Shown here: positions 23,673-28,034 of the stretch, in pieces | How the letters are laid out: each line of letters starts with the position of its first letter | How positions within the stretch are numbered: position 1 is the stretch's first letter | DNA from: Campylobacterales bacterium | GTDB lineage: Bacteria; Campylobacterota; Campylobacteria; Campylobacterales; JALSKU01 | Assembly: GCA_027023175.1 (NCBI GenBank) | Contig: JALVWW010000299.1 | Coordinates: forward strand, 1-28,034 | DNA length: 28,034 nucleotides | Reading direction: 5' to 3' | The notes under the pieces: generated by a model | The model's input: the letters and a program-made list of their open reading frames with translations, nothing else | The model's database searches: none | Told to the model about the DNA's origin: nothing | Program-made: the position numbers and the translations under genes

Positions 23673-25327
23673 GGTTCAATCCTTTGTAGGATCTGCTCAT
23701 AATTCAAGTGATATTTGTCAGCTATGGTTGCAGCATAAGCTTTGCCATCAGCCTCTTTGGGTAGGATTTTATATGTTCTTTTATTTATATCGTTCATATC
23801 CACTTGAGAGACCATGCTTATACATTTATCACTCATTTGGTTTAACTCTTCTATAAAAGTTACCCATATGCAAAACGCATCTAGTTTGTCTATGCTATTT
23901 ATGATTTCTCTACTTAAAAAAAGAGCATCCCGGAAAGAGGTGGAAGAGAATATTTCATTTAAAATGATGAGGGTTTTAGGTGTTGAAGAGAGCAGTATTT
24001 GATGGACCCTTGTCAAATCTTCCTGAAGTTTACTTTTTAAGGAGAAAACTTTCTCCTCTTTTTCAAAATGGGTAAAGATTTTGTCAAATAGATATAAATT
24101 TGCCTCTTTTGCAGGTACCAAAAGACCGAGTTTTGACAGGTATGCAATTTGGGCAAATGCTCTTGCATAAGTTGACTTACCTCCCTGATTGGCTCCTGAG
24201 ACTACCATAATTCTTTTGCCATTTGTAAAAAGATAGTCATTTGTAACTGTTTTTTCATTTTTATTTCTCAGGTTATACGCGAGTGCCAAGTCAAATCCCT
24301 TTTTTACATCAACAGTTTTTTCTTCAGTTTGAAGTTTTGGCAGGCAAAAGTCGATACTATTATCTTTTATATCTTCTATATAGTTTATATATGATATGTA
24401 AAACTGCACTTCCTGTGAAAAAGTAAGGATAGTTTCATCTATGATATCCGCATGCTTTTTATAAAAATCATCAAGTTTTTTAAAAGTTTCAGGATAGAGC
24501 TTGCTGACAAACTCTAATATCTTGGCATTGACATGATTTGTGCCCCTATTTTTTTCGTAGTGGCACTCTATTTTTTCATTTAACAATCTCCTTTTGATTG
24601 GAAATGAATTCCAACCAAAATTCCTCTCACTAAAGCTTTGCCTTTGGCAAGAGAAACCCTCATGATTTTTATTTTCATTTGTATTTTTGGAAATGAGGGT
24701 TTCATATTGTTCATTTTGTTCAAATTCTTTAAATAATTCGCTGACATCTTTTGCATAATTTTCCTCATTCTCATATCTTTTTACCCTGAAAGTAAGTCCA
24801 TCAATGGTTATATCATAAGTTATGGAAGATAGCTCTTCTTGTAAAGAGTGCATATCTTTTTGCATAGAAATAAAATCATCACTTTTTATATAGTTTGTTA
24901 TATATTTTTTTAAAAGGGTAAAACCTTCTGAAGTTATATTGGATTTGTTTAAAACAGATAAAAACTCTAAAACTGCTTTGTTAAATTCAACCACCATTTG
25001 AAAAAACCAACTTTTTTTATATATCTCTTCATCGAATTTTTTTATGATTTTTTGGTATCTTTTGGTTTTTAGAATTTTTTGAGAAAATTCATCTACTTTT
25101 ACATAAAATTTATCTCTTTGTAAATCCTTTATCACATTTTGTCTGTAATTGATAGTTTTTATATTATCACACAACAAGTAAAAAAAGTGTTCTATATCAA
25201 AATCTTTTTTATGTGAGATAATAGTTTTTATAATTTGGTCAAGGTTGGTATCTTTTAGTAGAGTAGAGTCTGGTGCATAAGTATCAGTTTTAACTTTAGT
25301 ATCAAAAAGTATACTATGAAACTGCAC
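23669..25327 (-). CDS. MutS-like ATPase, first of a pair
   Basis: A 552-residue paralogue of the following gene product. The MutS-type ATPase domain has Walker A GANQGGKST (378-386), EDLTRVHQIL (436-445), Walker B LIILNE (453-458) with IFSSTSFRDA, again NE rather than DE. At the switch position it has VTF (489-491) where the partner has VTH. Residues about 222-250 are an insertion encoded by a palindromic DNA segment (24592-24650) that the partner lacks. The start is GTG at 25327 with AAAGG 7 nt upstream; no nearby ATG fits. Promoter: TATAAT on the minus strand (complement of 25351-25356), overlapped by a TACTC-N4-GAGTA palindrome. Function unknown. Confidence 0.82.
   Translation of the reverse strand: MQFHSILFDTKVKTDTYAPDSTLLKDTNLDQIIKTIISHKKDFDIEHFFYLLCDNIKTINYRQNVIKDLQRDKFYVKVDEFSQKILKTKRYQKIIKKFDEEIYKKSWFFQMVVEFNKAVLEFLSVLNKSNITSEGFTLLKKYITNYIKSDDFISMQKDMHSLQEELSSITYDITIDGLTFRVKRYENEENYAKDVSELFKEFEQNEQYETLISKNTNENKNHEGFSCQRQSFSERNFGWNSFPIKRRLLNEKIECHYEKNRGTNHVNAKILEFVSKLYPETFKKLDDFYKKHADIIDETILTFSQEVQFYISYINYIEDIKDNSIDFCLPKLQTEEKTVDVKKGFDLALAYNLRNKNEKTVTNDYLFTNGKRIMVVSGANQGGKSTYARAFAQIAYLSKLGLLVPAKEANLYLFDKIFTHFEKEEKVFSLKSKLQEDLTRVHQILLSSTPKTLIILNEIFSSTSFRDALFLSREIINSIDKLDAFCIWVTFIEELNQMSDKCISMVSQVDMNDINKRTYKILPKEADGKAYAATIADKYHLNYEQILQRIEP
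24592..24650. repeat. Palindromic element inserted in frame in a coding region
   Basis: Two inverted repeats lie close together inside the first MutS-like gene: 12-bp arms TTTTGATTGGAA (24592-24603) and TTCCAACCAAAA (24609-24620) with one wobble mismatch and a 5-nt loop, and TTGCC-TTT-GGCAA (24638-24650). The encoded peptide (about residues 222-250, SFSERNFGWNSFPIKRR at its core) looks unlike the rest of the protein. This is the layout of palindromic elements that insert in frame into genes, known from Rickettsia. Copies elsewhere cannot be checked from one window. Confidence 0.5.
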
Positions 25328-25350
25328 GGTAAGCCTTTACTTTTTTGACT

Positions 25351-25368
25351 ATTATACTCTTTTGAGTA
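25351..25368 (-). promoter_or_regulatory. Promoter and palindrome of MutS-like gene pair
   Basis: On the minus strand TATAAT is the complement of 25351-25356. A palindrome TACTC-TTTT-GAGTA (25355-25368) overlaps its upstream edge, so a bound protein would cover the promoter. The predicted leader is about 17 nt to the GTG at 25327. Confidence 0.45.
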
Positions 25369-25439
25369 AAAAGGTAAAATAAAATTTTCTTTTTATTTGT
25401 CTGTTTAAAAAATAGCACCAACAAGGCACTATAGCATAG

Positions 25440-25445
25440 TATAAT
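25440..25445 (+). promoter_or_regulatory. -10 element of the DUF302 gene
   Basis: A perfect TATAAT 23 nt before the ATG at 25469, followed by AAGGAG as ribosome binding site. No matching -35 hexamer is seen, which is common in Campylobacterota. Confidence 0.55.
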
Positions 25446-25468
25446 AAGAAAAAATTTAAGGAGTATCA

Positions 25469-25906
25469 ATGAAGCTAAAAATATTTTTAATTACTTTACT
25501 CTGCATAACAGTTTTAAATGCAGGGGATTACATCATCAAGGATAGTAAAAATTCAGTTGATAAAACTATCCAAAAGATAGAAAATATTGTCAAGTCAAAA
25601 GGTATGCAAGTTTTTGGCATCATAGATCATAAAGCAAATGCAAAAAAAGTAGGCTATGATATGCTTAAAGCCAAAGTTATCATATTCGGCAATGCAAAAT
25701 TAGGTACTAGGATAATGCTTAGAGATATACATGCCGCTATCGCTCTTCCTATAAGAGTTTTGGTTTATAAAGATTATAGTAATAAAGTAAAAATAGAGTA
25801 TCTAAATCCAAAAGCATTAGAAAAGAGATTTGATCTTAAAGGATGTGGCGTAATACCTAAGATGTCAAAAGTATTAGATTTGATAACCGCCAAAGCCGGT
25901 ATGTAA
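25469..25906 (+). CDS. DUF302 family exported protein
   Basis: A 145-residue protein with a Sec signal peptide (about 1-18, before GDYI) and a DUF302 domain: VDKTIQKIENIVKSKGMQVFGIIDH (30-54 region), the family signature IIFGNAKLGTRIM (71-83) and LPIRVLVYKD (93-102). DUF302 proteins are small periplasmic or cytoplasmic proteins of unknown function, often seen near sulfur or redox genes. It has its own -10 element and AAGGAG site, and stands alone between the divergent MutS-like genes and feoAB. A small AGGG-ATA-CCCT hairpin with flanking T-runs at 25934-25944 might end its transcript. Confidence 0.88.
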   Translation: MKLKIFLITLLCITVLNAGDYIIKDSKNSVDKTIQKIENIVKSKGMQVFGIIDHKANAKKVGYDMLKAKVIIFGNAKLGTRIMLRDIHAAIALPIRVLVYKDYSNKVKIEYLNPKALEKRFDLKGCGVIPKMSKVLDLITAKAGM

Positions 25907-26006
25907 ATATCGCTTTAAAAGATTTCTCTTTTTAGGGATACCCTTTATTGACTTTACACACCATATTATAAATTGAACTAAAAGAGAAAGTGTTGGATAC
26001 AAGATG

Positions 26007-26046
26007 GAGATTTTTCACCATGGCTTTGGCTATAGTGAAAAATCTC
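26007..26046 (+). other. Long hairpin in the DUF302-feoA gap
   Basis: Perfect 12-bp arms GAGATTTTTCAC (26007-26018) and GTGAAAAATCTC (26035-26046) around a 16-nt loop. It lies 32 bp before the Fur box of feoAB. No T-run follows on the plus strand. It might be a terminator remnant, an RNA structure or a small repeat; the rest of this 330-bp gap holds the Fur box and the heptad array and no gene that I can support. Confidence 0.5.
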
Positions 26047-26077
26047 TAACCTTTAAGCATACATAAATACTATTTAT

Positions 26078-26092
26078 TGATAATGATTATCA
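26078..26092 (+). promoter_or_regulatory. Fur box of feoAB
   Basis: TGATAATGATTATCA is a perfect 7-1-7 palindrome, the core of the Fur consensus; the first 14 bases from 26079 match the 19-bp Fur box exactly. Position upstream of an iron(II) uptake operon makes iron-dependent repression by Fur the expected control. A candidate -10 (GATAAT at 26120-26125) follows 28 bp later. Confidence 0.85.
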
Positions 26093-26130
26093 CTTTAAAT
26101 GTTTATTAAGTTCTTTTTTGATAATATTCG

Positions 26131-26172
26131 GATTTAGGATTTAGGATTTAGGATTTAGGATTTAGGATTTAG
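26131..26172 (+). repeat. Perfect GATTTAG x6 tandem heptad repeat
   Basis: Six exact copies of the 7-nt unit GATTTAG in the feoA leader region, between the Fur box and the gene (64 nt before the ATG). The same unit appears in degenerate form at 11616-11650 and 12446-12501. Exact copies imply recent expansion, and copy number should change by slipped-strand pairing. Confidence 0.95.
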
Positions 26173-26236
26173 ATGGTTTTTTATATCTAAACCAAAGACT
26201 TTCATATCATTACTCCTATTTTTGAAAGGTTGTTAG

Positions 26237-26467
26237 ATGAAAAAAGTATCAGACTTAAAGATAGGTGATAGTGCGATAGTAGCTAAAGTAACCGCACAAG
26301 AGCCTATAAAAGGACGACTTAGTGCAATGGGTATAGTAAAAGGAGCAAATATAAAAGTCTTAAAGCACACTCTTGCTAAGCAAACTTGGGATGTGATGGC
26401 AGGTAGCACAAAAGTTGGATTAAGAGAAGAAGAGGCTCAAAATATTTTAGTAAAAGTTGATAAATGA
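26237..26467 (+). CDS. feoA: FeoA, small iron(II) transport protein
   Basis: A 76-residue SH3-like cytoplasmic protein that assists the FeoB iron(II) transporter. The family pattern is clear: LKIGDSAIVAKV (7-18), GRLSAMGIVKGANIKVLKH (26-44) and the GSTKVGLREEEAQNILV end (56-72). Ribosome binding site GAAAGG, ATG at 26237. Its TGA overlaps the feoB ATG (26464-26467), so the two are coupled. Controlled from the Fur-box promoter region upstream, with the heptad array in the leader. Confidence 0.93.
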   Translation: MKKVSDLKIGDSAIVAKVTAQEPIKGRLSAMGIVKGANIKVLKHTLAKQTWDVMAGSTKVGLREEEAQNILVKVDK

Positions 26468-28034
26468 GTAAGTATATCAAAGCTGTAGTTGCAGGACAGC
26501 CAAATGTAGGCAAGTCGTCTTTATTAAATGCTATAGGTGATGCTAGACTTCACACAGGTAATTTTTCAGGAGTTACAGTTGATACTAAAGTGGTCAATAT
26601 TAAAAAAGATGATTATGAAATAGATTTGGTAGATTTGCCGGGAATTTATTCGCTAAATGCCTATACACCTGAAGAGCAAGTAAGTAAAAATTATCTTATA
26701 GGTGAAGAGTATGATGTTATCATAAATATAGTAGATGCAAATACACTCTCAAGAAATCTTATCTTTACACTGCAACTTCTTGATATGCATAAAAAAATGG
26801 TACTTGTTTTAAATATGGTTGATGAGATAGAGGCAAAAGGCGGAAGTATAGATAAGAACAAACTTGAAACACTGCTTGGTATCCCTGTCGTTTTGGCTTC
26901 AGCAAAAGAGCATAAAGGAGTTGATGAGATAGTTGAGAGTGTTATAAAAGTTTATGAAGCTCCAAAATATAAAAATAAGATATATTATAGTGAGAGAGTT
27001 GAGCTTCGCATAGAAAAATTAGTTTCTATCTTAAAAAAATCTCCTCATTTTAAAGATTTGGACTATGCTAGATTTATAGCTATCCGACTTCTTGACAGAG
27101 ATGAAAATATATACAAAATCATTCATGATCTGCCTGTGTGGATAGAAGCACATGATATGCTTGAAAAGATGTATAAAAAGCTAGAAGCCGAGTTTGACGA
27201 AGAGAGTACAACAGATATACTATCCAATGAAAGAGCGGCACTTGCACATAACTTACAAATGGAAGCACTAAAAATTCCTGAGATAGAAGAGAGCTTAAGT
27301 GAAAAAATAGATAATATTCTTATACACCCAATACTTGGGCTTCCTATATTTCTATTTTTTATGTGGGGACTTTTTCAACTTACATTTGAGCTTGGTAATA
27401 TTCCGATGAATTGGATAGATTGGTTTTTTAGTAGTAGTGCAAACTATATAGCTGAGATTTTGCCAAAAGGTGAATTTAACTCTATGCTAACAGAAGGTGT
27501 TATACCTGCAGTTGGTGCAATTGTTATGTTTTTGCCAAATATTTTAATACTTTTTTTAGGTATCAATTTGCTTGAACAAACAGGCTATATGGCAAGAGCA
27601 GCATATTTGATGGACGGTTTTTTAAAAAGATTTGGTTTACAGGGTAAAGCTTTTGTTCCGTTAGTTAGTGGATTTGGTTGTACGGTTCCGGCATATATGG
27701 CGGCAAGAACTCTTAAAAATCCAAAAGATAGGATCATTACGATGCTTGTTCTTGGATTTATGAGTTGTGGAGCTAGACTTCCTATATATGTGTTGGTTAT
27801 TGCTGCTTTTTTTGCCAAACACAACCCCGGAAATGTTCTTTTTGCTATATATATCGGTGGAGCAATGATAGGACTTGTAGTAGCAAAAATATTAAGAATG
27901 GTACTTTTTAAAGGTGAGCCGGAGCCTTTTGTGATGGAGATACCGCCTTATAGATTTCCCTCTATGAAGTCTCTTTTTATGGATCTATGGATAAAAACAA
28001 AAATGTTTTTAAAAAAAGCTGGAACTTTTATAGC
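26464..28034 (+). CDS. feoB: FeoB ferrous iron transporter, 3' end missing
   Basis: Inner-membrane iron(II) transporter with an N-terminal GTPase domain. I translated 523 residues from the ATG at 26464 to the window end without a stop. G1 GQPNVGKSS is at 11-19, the switch I threonine is T38, G3 DLPG is at 57-60 and the G4 position reads NMVD (about 118-121). A helical linker (about 175-280) leads to the transport domain, where GFGCTVPAYMAART and MSCGARLPIY are the conserved gate motifs. The rest of the second gate region and C-terminus lie beyond the window; full FeoB is usually about 700 residues or longer. Confidence 0.96.
   Translation, partial: MSKYIKAVVAGQPNVGKSSLLNAIGDARLHTGNFSGVTVDTKVVNIKKDDYEIDLVDLPGIYSLNAYTPEEQVSKNYLIGEEYDVIINIVDANTLSRNLIFTLQLLDMHKKMVLVLNMVDEIEAKGGSIDKNKLETLLGIPVVLASAKEHKGVDEIVESVIKVYEAPKYKNKIYYSERVELRIEKLVSILKKSPHFKDLDYARFIAIRLLDRDENIYKIIHDLPVWIEAHDMLEKMYKKLEAEFDEESTTDILSNERAALAHNLQMEALKIPEIEESLSEKIDNILIHPILGLPIFLFFMWGLFQLTFELGNIPMNWIDWFFSSSANYIAEILPKGEFNSMLTEGVIPAVGAIVMFLPNILILFLGINLLEQTGYMARAAYLMDGFLKRFGLQGKAFVPLVSGFGCTVPAYMAARTLKNPKDRIITMLVLGFMSCGARLPIYVLVIAAFFAKHNPGNVLFAIYIGGAMIGLVVAKILRMVLFKGEPEPFVMEIPPYRFPSMKSLFMDLWIKTKMFLKKAGTFI

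Noticed and set aside
24580..24774. 64-residue minus-strand reading frame inside the first MutS-like gene
   Set aside because: It is a shifted frame over the palindromic segment; the main frame is intact, so this is treated as a shadow, although the DNA segment itself is reported.
23669..25327. Frameshift or pseudogene status of the first MutS-like gene because of the odd segment at residues 222-250
   Set aside because: The reading frame continues through the insertion into an intact ATPase domain, so the insertion is in frame and the gene appears functional.
26131..26172. CRISPR-like array
   Set aside because: The units are 7 nt and directly adjacent with no spacers; this is a simple tandem repeat. 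No CRISPR array or cas gene was found in the window.
1..28034. tRNA, rRNA or known riboswitch
   Set aside because: I saw no cloverleaf, TPsiC-type motif, rRNA segment or recognisable riboswitch core in the intergenic gaps; covariance searches could not be run.

Overview
The window reads as an AT-rich Campylobacterota (epsilonproteobacterial) chromosome, probably a Sulfurimonas- or Sulfurovum-like denitrifier; the genus is inference. The evidence is a haem-fused, Sec-exported NosZ with the order nosZ-B-D-G-C1-C2-H-F-L-Y known from Wolinella-type bacteria, a Csd3-like M23 peptidase, a PgbA-type protein and many short-spaced or ATGA-overlapping genes.

Layout. 1-1192 (minus): the 5' part of an alanine racemase gene behind an 81-residue unknown. 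1193-1488: regulatory gap with FNR-type sites. 1489-4092: nosZ, then a strong hairpin and a second FNR-type promoter that is a near copy of the nosZ promoter. 4235-11067: nosBDG-C1-C2-HFLY, encoding the quinol/ferredoxin-type/cytochrome c electron route and the copper-site maturation ABC system. 11136-16195 (plus): an accessory module of three more NosL-like proteins, a small membrane-anchored protein, an FtsX/MacB-type permease with its ATPase, and a Cys/His-rich multi-pass membrane protein. 16192-19650 (minus): DUF2231 membrane protein, YihY/BrkB protein, GlcD-type FAD oxidase and a PgbA-like exported protein. 19762-20955 (plus): Csd3-like peptidase. 20968-25327 (minus): N-carbamoylputrescine amidase, a 268-bp MITE-like element, and two overlapping MutS-like ATPase genes. 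25469-28034 (plus): a DUF302 protein, then a Fur-box-controlled feoA-feoB pair; feoB runs off the window.

How it fits together. NosZ reduces N2O in the periplasm. NosG/NosH with the small cytochromes NosC1/NosC2 probably feed it electrons through its own C-terminal haem domain. NosD/F/Y with NosL build the copper-sulfide CuZ centre. The downstream NosL/ABC/membrane-protein block is probably an extra copper or thiol handling module for the same enzyme, but its function is not established by the sequence.

Most unusual structure: degenerate 7-nt repeat arrays (core GGATTTA) that fill several intergenic gaps just upstream of accessory genes and feoA; a paired MutS-like ATPase operon with Asn in place of the usual Asp in Walker B and an in-frame palindromic insertion; the MITE-like element; and the duplicated FNR promoters with identical spacing.
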